Assembly: GCA_030268105.1 (NCBI GenBank)
Contig: BSDZ01000016.1
Span: 627,501 to 691,500, forward strand
Origin: Volvox africanus
Taxonomy: Eukaryota; Chlorophyta; Chlorophyceae; Chlamydomonadales; Volvocaceae
Direction of reading: 5' to 3'
DNA: 64,000 nucleotides
Shown here: positions 12,194 through 23,614 of the stretch, in pieces
Layout of the letters: each line of letters opens with the position of its first letter
Numbering within the stretch: the stretch's first letter is position 1
The notes under the pieces: generated by a model
Databases searched by the model: none
Told to the model about the DNA's origin: nothing
What the model saw: the letters and a program-made list of their open reading frames with translations, nothing else
Made by a program: the position numbers and the translations under genes

Positions 12194-14192
12194 CGCAGTC
12201 TCATCAGCCATGCATGCGAAGAAGTCTGCATAGTGTGGTATAGTATATAGATAAGATTGAGACTCCTGATCTGTTGTCGTAAATTCGCGAGCATATGCTT
12301 TATTAGCAGGGGCATGCGTGATATAGTGTGTGAAATGCTGTGAAGGCGCCAAACATATTCAGGGAGGCGATCAACGATCGATTCCTTTTATTCCCAAGCG
12401 AGCTAGAGGCACAAAAGGAGCTGAAGTAGTTAACCAAGATGACAGCATTATGTCGCTTTATACATGCCCCATATAGATCAATCGTAACCGAATTGAGAAC
12501 GGCGCCGCTCTGAGAATCGAGCTCACAGCCTATATATCATTATGATTGCGAGGCTGGCTGTATATATTCGTAGGGTTGCCTGGAAATGTGAGTTTGGAAA
12601 GTGCGTGTGGATGTGCAGGCCATGCCACATCAATCATGCGGCAGGTCCATCCTGGAAGGTGAGAGGAGTAGGAGGGGGAAATGAAGCAGGAGAAGTGTTG
12701 TCTGAGCCACTGTGGATTAATGCAAAAGGCAATGCTGCGCACGTTGATCTTAATGACGCATGGGCGATTTCGCCCTATCGTTGCTGTTGCCCACTACCTC
12801 CATCAGTATTGCTACTGTTGTGAGCCGAAGTCCCTTTGTTTGCATCTGGGACAGCTGCCTCGGAGCTTCAATAATGTCGCCAGCAGTCGCTGATTTCGTG
12901 GGCATAAACTTTTTGGCATGGTGTACGGAAAGGGTGGGAGGAGAGGATATTGTCGAATGAAATGTCAGCAGAGAATGCCTGGACAGTAGTCCTTGTTGGC
13001 CGTTGACTTTTGTTTGCTACAGTTACTCAATGCAGCGCTGGCCCGCAGGACCCGTTTGTAACTGTGTATGTAATATGCGGTAAATAAATGGTGGAGGCAT
13101 CCTCGCGTGGGGCTCTGCTTCATTCTCCCTTCTAAAGGGAGGCCCTCATCTATTCACCCTTCAACATGAATAAACATTATATATGCAAAAGAAGCCCTGC
13201 GCCATCGGGGTGGGTTCCGCTCATCCCGCCACCTGGGGAAAAGGTGATAGGAAAGAATAACAGACAATATGAATGCGATAAAATGAAACGAAACCAATCA
13301 GACAGAAGCCGAGAACAATTTGGAATGGACGGTTCTAGAGGGCCCAAAGGCAAGGCGAGTGCTAAATGGAACGAGCTCGGGAATGAAGGGTGGCTTCAAA
13401 CAACCCGCTTCCGCAACGAGCCCTTACAATGAGGTAAAACTGCGGGGTGGGCGGGGATGCTCTGGTGGCCATCTTATTTCGTAGTTGTTGTTAACATTTT
13501 GATTTCCACAATAAATGAAGAAGAACTGGTGACAAGACTCGCACAATCGGTGTCGCCCTCGTATGTGCATGGAATCATGGAATATTCTCCAAAGATTATT
13601 ATGAGAGTAAGGGTGCAATGATTGCGTGTCAGTAGTTGCAAGTTTGATCCGGACAGCCAATGACTTCTTAACGATAACTGGGGTGATACTGGATTTGTAT
13701 GATCAACAATAATAGCACAGTTCTATGATTGTGTCTTAGATAAGGTACTTGGTCTTCATCACAGGGCTGGGAAATTCAGAGCATCAGATCATCCCCTCTG
13801 GTTCTTGGGGCGCATGTAGCACTCGGGACTCCATTCGGAAAGTCCTCTAGTAGCCCTGCAGTCCTTGCTTCCGTACAGTGTGCCTCTCTGGCACCGCCAT
13901 AGGCTTCGTTGGCGCATCCGTAATGGCATTACTTCCTTCAGGACCCTAAAGGACGACGCTACGGTGGCAGCACGGAGGGTCTATATAACACTCAAACGGA
14001 CACACCTCCTTATAAATTGAGTCCTCCAGGAATTGGGAAATATACATGGTTACTTGCTGGAAAACGCAGCCATCGTCTAGCACCTTACGGTTTTAAGTTA
14101 CCGAACTGCAGCAGCATTAAACAAGTCATCAAGCAGCATTAGCACGTACTTATTATTACTGGGAACTTTCACGCGTGCTAACGGTCCACTAA
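12194..14192. other. 3' flank of the two-module gene and intergenic sequence
   Basis: The stretch after the stop holds two TGTAA motifs at 13057-13061 and 13069-13073, the first after the stop and the best candidates for the poly(A) signal of the upstream gene. This gives a 3'UTR of about 880 bp. From 13.1 to 14.2 kb I see no coding exon, RNA gene or mobile element. A TTACA (TGTAA on the - strand) at 13424-13428 could serve a minus-strand gene. Confidence 0.45.
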
Positions 14193-14549
14193 CTATCCAC
14201 GGTCTTCTTTGTCCTCATCCCGACAGGCCGGCACTGCAGCAGGTAGCCCGTACCGGCCATACGACATCTTAACCAACCGGCCCTCTGACGCCATGCGCGC
14301 CAAGTAAGATGTCAGGTGCTGCCGAGAGATGTCGGTTTGTCGATGTTGCCGCAGGTACTCGCGGATCTCTTTGGGCGTTTGGCACGTCGCCTGCTGACGA
14401 TAAAGACACGGGGCCAAACAATCATTGCCTTCTCTTGTCACGAGGGCTAGTATTTGGTTTCTAATGTTCTCCACAACAGAAACTATATTGTTTTTCTGTC
14501 CATATTCAGTCTGGAGGGCGCAAGGGAGCAGGCGGTCTGCCGCAGTCAC
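14193..14549 (-). CDS. Small winged-helix-like ORF (possible extra 3' exon of the adjacent minus-strand gene)
   Basis: A minus-strand ORF of up to 118 codons. Residues about 58-103 read TPKEIREYL... SRQHLTSYLARMASEGRLV KMSYGRYGLP. That is the pattern of a winged helix-turn-helix: a helix ending in EYL, a recognition helix starting SRQHL, then a beta wing. It lies about 270 bp downstream of the stop of the repeat/WW gene on the same strand. It may be a terminal exon of that gene (possible acceptor just before GCGACGTGC), but I could not find a convincing donor in the upstream exon. It could also be a separate small gene or a transposon fragment. A DNA- or RNA-binding role is inference from pattern only. 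Confidence 0.4.
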   Translation of the reverse strand: MTAADRLLPCALQTEYGQKNNIVSVVENIRNQILALVTREGNDCLAPCLYRQQATCQTPKEIREYLRQHRQTDISRQHLTSYLARMASEGRLVKMSYGRYGLPAAVPACRDEDKEDRG

Positions 14550-14821
14550 TGCTGTCTTGCGGTGAGAGATAATATGTTGCGCCTCTCAAGGATGGAACAG
14601 ATGATCTTGCGGTAGAGGACGGCAAGGGAATATCACTCCTTTACCTTTACCCTTGCGAGTGACTTCAGACGGGTCAAATATTAATAATCGATATCGCCAC
14701 GTGTTTATCGCCACGTAATCCATATCGCCACCTCTTTCTTTTGGACGAGCTCTTGGCAGTCGCCTCCTTGAGGTGCCCCTAGGGATACATGAGATGCCTT
14801 AGAGATGCCCCTTTGTCGGTG

Positions 14822-17800
14822 TTAAGGCCCACAGCTTTTCCATTCCGCATTACGTCCAGCCGCTTGGCCGCTCCTTCCCCCAAGGCTTGCCCCTAGATGC
14901 AAACCCCGACCCGCCTGAATGGCCTCGACCACCGCGTCCAAGCCCAGCGCGTTGCGGTTCCGACCACGCCCATCAGGTGCCAGCTGCAGTCCCGCCAGCT
15001 CTGCCAGCTCCCGCTCCCGGCCGACGTGGCGAACTGACAGAGCGTAGACTAAGTCGTGCCGGCCTCCCGCTCGCAACTGGCTCAGTCTCGGCATAAGCAG
15101 CGGAGGGGATGTCGTCGCGGATACAGTACCTGGAGGGACGTCAACCGGGAGCAGATCTACGCCGGGGCCAGGCACAAGGGTATGTCGAGCATGCTGCTCT
15201 TGTTGTTGCTTTTTCCTTGGCCCGCCACGGCCCCACGGCGCCGGCTGGGCGCTGTAGAATTCCCCAAAGCCGTGCAGCCTGACCTCTTGTCACTAACAAG
15301 GATGTGCACGGCCGGCCCCCCTCCCCATCCCACGGCCTCTGCTGCTGATGGACACAAGCGACGGCCCCCCCGTCGCAGCGGCCGCCAGTGCCAATACCAA
15401 CGTCGATGAAAGAAGTCTAGGCCTTCCGGCTGTCGTCGCCGCTTCCACATTGTTACCTGCAATTCGAGACAGCTCCTCTGCCAAGGCGCCAAGGTCTTCC
15501 CAGCGGTCCCTCGGCCTCTGGCTTCTGCTGCCGAGGCGCCTCCGGATGCCCATCAAATCCCGGAGCGCCTCATGGCGGCGGACAGCGTTTAGCAGGGTGC
15601 CATATCCAGACAGCCGCAGCTCACGTGACGTTGGCAGCACACCTGCATCAATAAAATGACCAACCAATCGCTGTCTTTAAGCAATCTACCTCCTAAAACC
15701 ACTAACCGGTTTTAGACCGAGGCGCCTCTCTCTTTCTTTTTACCATATCACCGGGTGGGCACCCGCATGTGACGCATCGTCACTCGGTATTGAGTTCTGT
15801 GTCTCACTCGGTTTGGGTTAACAGCGCCACTGAGTATGGATTCTTCCTTGTCAACTCGCACCTACCCGGGGGAAGTTGGAGCTCCTTGGCCGCGGCAGTA
15901 AGCCCCCGCCGTATCGCTGCCTGACTATCGTACACGTGTTTTGACGGGGCCCATGTGACTCGACGGCCCAGTCGCGCCGCCACGTGCAGGTAGCCACCGT
16001 GGAACTCGATGGCATAATGCAAATCAAGCCGCCGGGCTACCGTCCCCATGTGTTGGTGATGGTAGGGGTAGTGGTGTGCATGAAATAGTAAAACAGTGAA
16101 TGGACAGCAAGACAGGTCAGGAGGGATGCTTACGGACATGCCTACGGACCGATGGAGCAGCAAGTACACCTCCAGGTGGACCCACGTCTCACTCCATTTG
16201 CGCAATGCACCCTCCTCACCCATACATACCCCCACCCATCCATACATCCACACACCACCAACATCATGTCCATCTCCCTGCCCAGCGAGCTCCCAACAAA
16301 TCCAGATGTCTACACTCACTCGAAAAGCCAATGTCATGCGCATACACACGCACATACCTTGAAGCACAAGACTCCGTGACGGCATTACCTGGTCCGCCGC
16401 CGCCTCCGTCAACATCCACCGCTCACCATTTCCGCTGCGGTTGCTAGTTCCGTCAGGGCCTAGGCTCCCGGGCGCCGCGGGCAGCCGCCGTAGCGGCGGT
16501 GGACGGCGCCATGTGGTTCGATGGCTAATCTGTACACAATGGATTCCCAAACATGAACAAACGGGGCTAATAACGATACGCCCATTCATCGGCGTCGCTT
16601 TACACAGCCCCCAACCCCCCCCCCTCGACAACCCCAATGCCTCCCAGCAGCCATCAACAACTCTACAGGCCCCCTCATCCACCTGGTTGTAGAAGTACGT
16701 CCGCCCCGGGTTGTCTGGATGTGGTAGCTCCACCCAGCCACAGGCCACAAACGCCGCCAGTTCCTCCCGCAGCCGGTCCCAGCTATCTGGACCGCTCCAA
16801 TAACCGTGACGCCGCCGCGTGCATCGAAGGCCCAAATTCACGGCGACCTGCATTTTGGGGGGGCCAAGGTGGCGAACAGCGCAGAGCAAGAGACCGCTGG
16901 CGGGGAAGGCTGGGGTGACGGCACGCGAGGCAGGGACGGGTGCACGAGCAGCAGATGCGGGTAGTCGCCGTTTGGGTTTTTGCGTGCCTGTACAGCCATG
17001 GTCGATACACTCCACGCCCGTAATACCGCCCATACCGCCGCCCCAGCCGCTCCTCTCCGTTGCATTCAAAGCCTCAATTTCCTTCAAGCATCACCCGCAA
17101 ACACCTGGCCCATTATGCTCAACCTGTCTCTCCATAAAAGCCCCAACGACGCGATATTTCCTGTCCTGTCCTCACCTCACTGAAGCCTCCCGCCTCCAAA
17201 ACCAGAGCCACTAGATCTTCTCGACCCACGTCCAGGAGCTGCTTCCGACCGGGCATCCGCCCCAGGTTATGTCCCTGTTCATGCCCCGGCGCTGCTGACC
17301 CGGCCTGGGAGTCGACCATCTCGGCAACAGGACGGGATGATGGAGATTGGTTCATCGGGGTTTCCTTCCTCGTCGATGCCGTTGGTTTGGTCGAGAGGTG
17401 GTGTTGCAATGGGGCCGGGACAAGGCCAGGCAGGTTAGAAATCTCCCGACGGAGCAGCTGCAGCAAGAGGCTCTTGCGACCCTGCTGCAGGAGGCCTGCA
17501 GAAGCGCAGCACAGGAGGCCGAGGTTATGACATCTGAGAGGTTGAGTGATGGGACTGGCCGCTGGCTTGCTAACCACGTTTGTTGGAGCGAAAGCATCAG
17601 AGATCCAGATGCTCAGGGTATCAGGCCTCCCCAGCTGTTTGCCCATGTTTATGGTGATGCTGGTGGGACACGGGGAGTGAGCATTGGGAGTGGCGTATAG
17701 TCACTGCTGGTGGAATACGATTTGTACTGGGGGTGGAGATCAGGGAGGAGGGTCGAAGAGAGGGGCAGACGAAGTTAGGATACGAAGATGCGAGGAGAAG

Positions 17801-19612
17801 TCGAGGGATTTAGTGTTGGCTTGTTCCTGTTCCATCCAGCTGGGGAAGGAAGAGAAGGAGAAAGAGGAGGGGGAAAAGAAGGAGAAAGAGGAGGGCGAGG
17901 AGGGGGAGGAGGGGGACGAGGAGGGGGAGGAGGAGGGGGAGGAGGGGGAGGAGGGGGAGGAGGAGGGGGAGGAGGGGGAGGAGGGGGAGGAGGAGGGGGA
18001 GGAGGGGGAGGAGGGGGAGGAGGGGGAGGAGGAGGGGGAGGAGGGGGAGGAGGGGGAGGAGGAGGGGGAGGAGGAGGGGGAGGAGGAGGGGGAGGAGGAG
18101 GGGGAGGAGGAGGGGGAGGAGGAGGGGGAGGAGGAGGGGGAGGAGGAGGGGGAGTAAAACTCTAATCTCATTACCTGAGTTGGTTTTCTCATCCTAAATG
18201 CGGATGGGGTGGCTGCATGGTGTCTCGCCAGGGCGCACGACTGCATGTGGTGGTGATGGTGGTGATGGTACACCATCGGCGTGTCACCCTTTCCCCCCCC
18301 CCGTTGGGTTATCCAACCGCCCTTAAGACGACCTACCACCCACCCTCAGATGGCTCCACGAACAATGTCCGGGACGACATGTCTGCGTGTGGCACAACTT
18401 CTGGGTCCAGACGTATGACATATTCCTCGTGCCCCGTAAAGTCATACTCCTGCACTACAGTGTGCTGAACAGCGCGCAGCATGATGGTTTGCGGCCGCAG
18501 TTGATCCACGTCAGGCGCAGCACTAGTGGCTATGGTGGCAGTGGTAGTGGCGGCCGGCTCAGTCCCAGGGTGGCATGCGGCACCTATCCCAGAGATCCCA
18601 CCCGTGGGGGAACGCCGCCCCGACGGCAGGGATGGTGGAGGCGGCGGTGGTAGCGGCTTCTCTTCATCCAAGCCCTGCTGAGGATTGACAGACACCCCTG
18701 TCTTTTCTGCTGTACTGGGACGCAGGGACAATCAGCAGCAATCACAGATTATATCCAGTGAGGACACAGCGTTGCCTGTTTTAAACCGAAGTCAGGATCG
18801 CTTCAGGTTTCAGGTTTAGACGGAGCTGCGTACAATTCTCAAATACAACTAAAGGGTTTGGAAAAGGTAACCTCCGCGCATATAAAGAATGACGTTTATA
18901 ACGGGCTCCAGTTCACTAAAGCTTTGGAATGAGATGGGGTCGCATGGGTATAAGGCTACCTGCAGAATTTTTTTTCGATGCCGGACTTAGTCTTGGTCGG
19001 GAGAACAGAACATGCGGTGGAGAATGAAGGATATGGATATCTATAATGGAATAACAGGAGGAGGCAAAACCACTGCGACTTGCACCTTGCAAGAACGGAC
19101 TCGTGGCACATACCAGCATCGGCAGAGGTATCGGCCGACATCATCAGCACCTCCACAACCCGGCCCAGGCTAGATCCCAAGATGTCATCAGGGTTGGCAC
19201 TGTTCCGGAAGCATTGCGTGATCAGAAGGCTTTTAGACCTGCGGGGTCGCCTGTTGCCGACAGCCTTCGCGGCATCGCTCTCAGCTTTTGGAACTAAACG
19301 AACCTCCCATCCCACCAGCTGCTTTGGGTCGTTGTTTATTTTCCTGAGCGCCGTTAGTAAAGGCAGGAAGACTGGAGGCAATGAGGGAGGCTGCTGGGCT
19401 CGCGCAGCTGTTGGTGTTGCCGTAGCAACTTGAGGTTTACGATGCAACGGAGCCCCATATGCTGCAGATTTTGCTACCCAACATGAATCAGCATAGTTTA
19501 AGGCATGACTTGGCCATGTATCGGACCTGATTATGCCCTTCCGCAAACGAAGCCGACAGCTGCACGCTTCCTTGCAACACAAAAGCATGCCAATGGAGGA
19601 CAATGAAATCAA
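14822..19612 (-). CDS. Putative plastid protein with repeated [DL..A...GG...VA..LG] units and a WW domain
   Basis: Eight minus-strand exons join in phase to 773 codons: 19612-19086, 18714-18337, 17659-17176, 16847-16683, 16529-16427, 16036-15866, 15642-15457, 15129-14822. The N-terminus is Cys/Arg/Ala-rich and could be a transit peptide. Repeat 1 spans exons 3-4 (MPGRKQLLDVGREDL, then EAGGFSEVAVNLGL); further units lie at about residues 553-580 (DLHYAIEFHGG...VAARLG), 612-640 and 683-710. Each spacer carries a W-x-x-L-x-x-EL motif. A WW domain lies at residues 500-528: W501, GRTYFYN, W525, P528, split by intron 4 at Q518/I519. Similar P-T-x-x-EL-x-x-x-GR-x-DL-x-x-A units occur in plant plastid proteins such as PTST2/FLO6, but no CBM48 is seen here. 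Function unknown; plastid targeting is inferred. Confidence 0.65.
17842..18153 (+). repeat. Polypurine GGAGGGGGAGGAGG tandem tract
   Basis: About 310 bp almost purely of A and G (two C interruptions near 17897 and 17917), built of GGA and GGAGGG units. It lies in intron 2 of the minus-strand WW/repeat gene, so the pre-mRNA carries the pyrimidine strand. All ORFs over it are low-complexity artefacts. Confidence 0.9.
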
Positions 19613-22600
19613 TCATATATAAAGTATTTGAAAGCGTTAAAAGTTTTAAGTGTGAACCTTATCCGGACTTCGGAGACTTGTCACGGCAAGCATGCAGAAA
19701 AGTAGTCCTCAAGTATGACCGTGTTGCGTTTCGCCATCCTTAAATAAAAGAGCACCAAACATATCCAGAAGAGCTTGGATATAGCGAGGATCCAGTAGCC
19801 GTACTACCAAAGGAATCCGCACGCTTGGTCATTGTTTCCATGGTTTCCTGGTAAGAGTCCCAACTTGGTCCCGCTTTGCCAGCTAGTTAGACGGTCCGCT
19901 TGGTAAGAGTCTCCGCGTTCGAGCAATTTAATTTGTTTGGACACACACACACACACACACACGAAGGGCCCCCTGAGCCGCTTCACGCTGGGACCCCGCC
20001 CAAAAATGACAGTAACAATGCCAGGATGAACGCCGCCTCATCCCAAAACTGAACGTGGATGAGCTTAAAATCACTTTAATTAAGACTGAAGGAAAAAAAG
20101 AGAGGAAAGAGAGGACAGAGAGGACAGAGGAGACTGTTCGAGCCAGCAGGCCATGGAGGATGAAGGACATGGCCTGTTGGACTGCGTCGTGCCCCAATAT
20201 ACGGATATTCGTACCAAGGTATTCAAGCTATCGGACCTTGAAGCTGCTCCCGGAGACGGTCATGATTTGATTTTGAATGTTGAGAACCAACGCTGCTGGA
20301 CTGCATTCACAGACGGTCAGGGCATGTCAACAACTTGTTAATGTATAACGCTCCGTCTGAGCGCTTGGACGCATACAGAATAGGAAATGTGTTCCTATCT
20401 ATCTCTGCACATACCTTTTTTGTTTTTCCTGCAATTTATCTATCTTTTTTCCTATTTTTGCAGGACAGTGGACCTCTTTTTTGGCTCGTGTCAGCTTGTG
20501 GGCTGCCGTACAAGTTCAAGGACGTTCAAGCTGCGCGTAGCAGCGCCGAAGCAACTGAAACCGACTCGCTTCGTTGCATACCGCATCTAAGCTGCAATTT
20601 TCAAAAAATCCATGTGCGATTCAAACTTTGACTGATTCATTTACAAACTCGTTAGAGCTAGAAAGGCCGGGACGAGCCAGGGGGTCTCAAGGCACTGCGA
20701 CCCAAAAACGTTGATCAAGATAAAACACAAAGCTATAGTGTAAAAGAGTCCAATCATGCAGTACCGAGAGACAGAAAGCCCATTGCCCGTTGCCCGTTGC
20801 CCAACACGGTCCTGCTTGCAGCTTAATGCGGCACGAGCGAAGCGAGTATAGCCTCTAAGCTAGATTATGTACGGTAGCCGTACAGCTTGCTATTTATTGT
20901 GCTCTCATTCCTCGTTAGCTCCAGAGTACCGGCAATCTGCCTACACTATTGCAGCTTCTTTAGTCCTCTCACTTTCCCCCGCCTTCCTAAGTGCATATAC
21001 TTTTTCGTTAGGCCCAGCTGGATTGCCAAGCGTGCGCGGTCAAGGGTCCTCAGCGGCGTCCCATGTCACACAGGTGCTCAGCCCTAAGAGGACCGCTTGG
21101 CACGTCAAGCCCAGTGTCCCACAGCGCAGCGCACTAGGTTACCTGCCTTTCCCTGTCCACTGGCCGACCTCACCGGTCAGCTTGTGGTGTGTGTATCGCT
21201 GACGCGCTGGGTTTGCCCTTGGGGTGCGTGCCTGGGAGCCCGGTTACCAATGCCGTGCTAGCATGGTGTTGCCAGGCCGTGCCGGTGTGGCCGCGCCTAG
21301 TGTGCCCGGACTGCGCCTTGTGGTGCCTGACGGCGCCTGAGGCCCACGCGCTTCCGGCTCTCCTTGAGCTTCAGGTCCGCAATGGTGTAAGGCCCTTGGC
21401 AGTCGGCACCCATCCCCCAGTCTGCATCCCCCATCCGTTCTAACAGCAAGCCAGGAAGACATTCGATTCAAACAATGTTCTTATTACGGCGTGAACAACA
21501 ACAATGGCATTAACAGGCTGGGTGATATAGGTTCTATTGTTCAAAACCGACATTCAAGACAATTAAATCAGCTGTAATCGCCTTGGCGATAATGCGCGAA
21601 ACCAAACTGTGAGGGAGGTCAGACGGGCGGATGCTTTTCATCCCTTACATTATTTAGAAACGAAAGGTTTCCATTTTAAAAAACTTAAACGTTATAAAGA
21701 AACGCTTAAAACGCCAACCTGCGCGGCCGCAGCCGATGTGACAATCGTTCCTAATCTTTCGTCGTTCATCCTTCCAACCTTATTACATTTCGAATGGGCA
21801 CCGTTAGCTAGCCATTTTGCCTTTATATCTCATTTGAAGGGATACGGGTGTTTCAGAGATTACTTTTTTGGAAGCGGATAGCTTTCCTATTTACATGCAT
21901 GGACGAGTGAGGTTCACTCTCCCGTCTCTCTCTCCTCTCTCTCCTCCATCTTTCCTCTCTTTTTCCCCGTCTGGTTCCTCTCTCTCTCCCTCTCTGTGGC
22001 TGCTTGGGCGACCTTGGCATGACGGCCAATGGGAAATCTTATCCACCAAAAAACGGATAACGGATAACAAGGGCTTCTCACTGTGTGACTAGAAAAACCA
22101 TGGTGCCCTGATTCTTTGCGCTCCTTATCATTTACATCTAGATCAAGAAGAAGGGCGAGTATGAGAGAGCGTAAAATCATGGGCGCCCTGAAGCAACAGG
22201 TTTTCTCTAGACGTCTTAGGACATCAGAGCTCTTAACGCTCCCTGCGGGTGTGACCCATTTGGCGTTCCTTCCAGTACCGTCCTCTCGATGCTTCAAAGA
22301 GTGCAAAGAGAAGGGCAGTTAGGCCGCGTTGCGATGCCTAAAAGCGCAGGAAAGCAGCACTCGTGTGACGTCGTCATCGACATGGCGTTTTCTTCGATAT
22401 CGGGAAAGCGTCAATTATCAAAGGCGCCATGCTTCGATTCTTGAAGAGTCAAATTAAACAAGTAAGCAAGGCATTTTAAGGTGCTGAAGCCGTGGTAACA
22501 GTGGCATAGCTAGCTTACCTGTATGAATCGTTTACGAACACAAGTGAACGTTTCCGATGGGAACATGACGAATGGCGGGCGCACGGTGCGCAAGCCGCGT

Positions 22601-23614
22601 AAGTCGCCGGCCGGGTATACGCATGCAAAGTAAGTTGGAGTCTCTTTTATTTCCTACCTGAAATAAATCTATGATGCAGATGTCTTCTCACGGAAAAGAG
22701 TGTTGGAACTCGTCCACTAACGTCCGTTATGTAACTGGCACCTTCCAGCAGGAAGCGCCAGTGAACATGTGTATGAAACACCATCTAACATAATATTCAC
22801 AAATATGTTATTTTTTGCGAGTTTTTAAGTGCGCGTTTACGTCTTAGTCAGGGCATTCCCAATAATCGTTTCCGAGCAAGACCGTGTCAACGCATCAAAA
22901 ACCCGCTTACGAAATGTTTAATCAATCATCAAAGTATAATCATTTATATGATGTATAAACTGCAAAATGATTTTGCTCCAATTTCCGTCCAAATCTCCGA
23001 CCCTGTTACAAACTAAAGCCTACAAAATCACTTTGTACAAAACTTTAAAGCTAAATAATAGGTAACAATACATATTATTAAAATAATACAGAACCTTAGT
23101 AAAAGCCTAACGTTGCAAAGGTACAGGATACCTGCCCCTCCACGTTTTGTGCTTTGTGTGGAAACGCAACATCATGGAGAGAAATATGGCAGTAGATTCA
23201 GGTAATTCACATAACTTCATAAATGTAGCTGTAAATACATACGGTGGTCATGAACTATTTCGCATATCTTCGTGCTGAGTCATCGTACGACATAGAGTCG
23301 CTGAAGGTACTTATGACATGCAGTGTTCGTGTTCAACTCAAACCATTTAACTTTTCGTGAGGTACTTGATCCCGAATAGCTTAGGGTGCCACAAGGGGCA
23401 ACGAGCGAAAATATGGTGCGGAAGCGCACCTGGCCTTGTTGTCCCTACAGCTGCGGTGGTAAGATTTGTTCTAGTCGCGTCTAGCTGTCATTATGGTGCT
23501 ATTTTAATAGATTGGATTAAGCTGTACTTCGGTAGCATGGTTCGCACGGACGCTTGTGAGCCCTTGCATCTGTGTAACCCCGTCCTGTTGGCTGCAGAGG
23601 CGCGCAATACGATC
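19613..23614. other. Divergent intergenic region between the WW/repeat gene and the protease gene
   Basis: About 4 kb with no recognisable coding exon. It should hold both promoters. It contains a (CA)n run at 19939-19961, a CT-rich tract at 21917-21995, a GC-rich block at about 21.0-21.4 kb and an AT-rich block at about 22.8-23.1 kb. ORFs are short and without motifs. I see no tRNA, rRNA or intact mobile element. Confidence 0.45.

Noticed and set aside
17684..18339. Glu/Gly-rich (+) and Ser/Pro-rich (-) ORFs over the GGA tract
   Set aside because: Pure translations of a simple repeat in an intron.
21030..21480. GC-rich block suspected as an exon or LTR
   Set aside because: No protein motif on either strand, no matching second copy in the window and no terminal TG..CA structure that I could identify.
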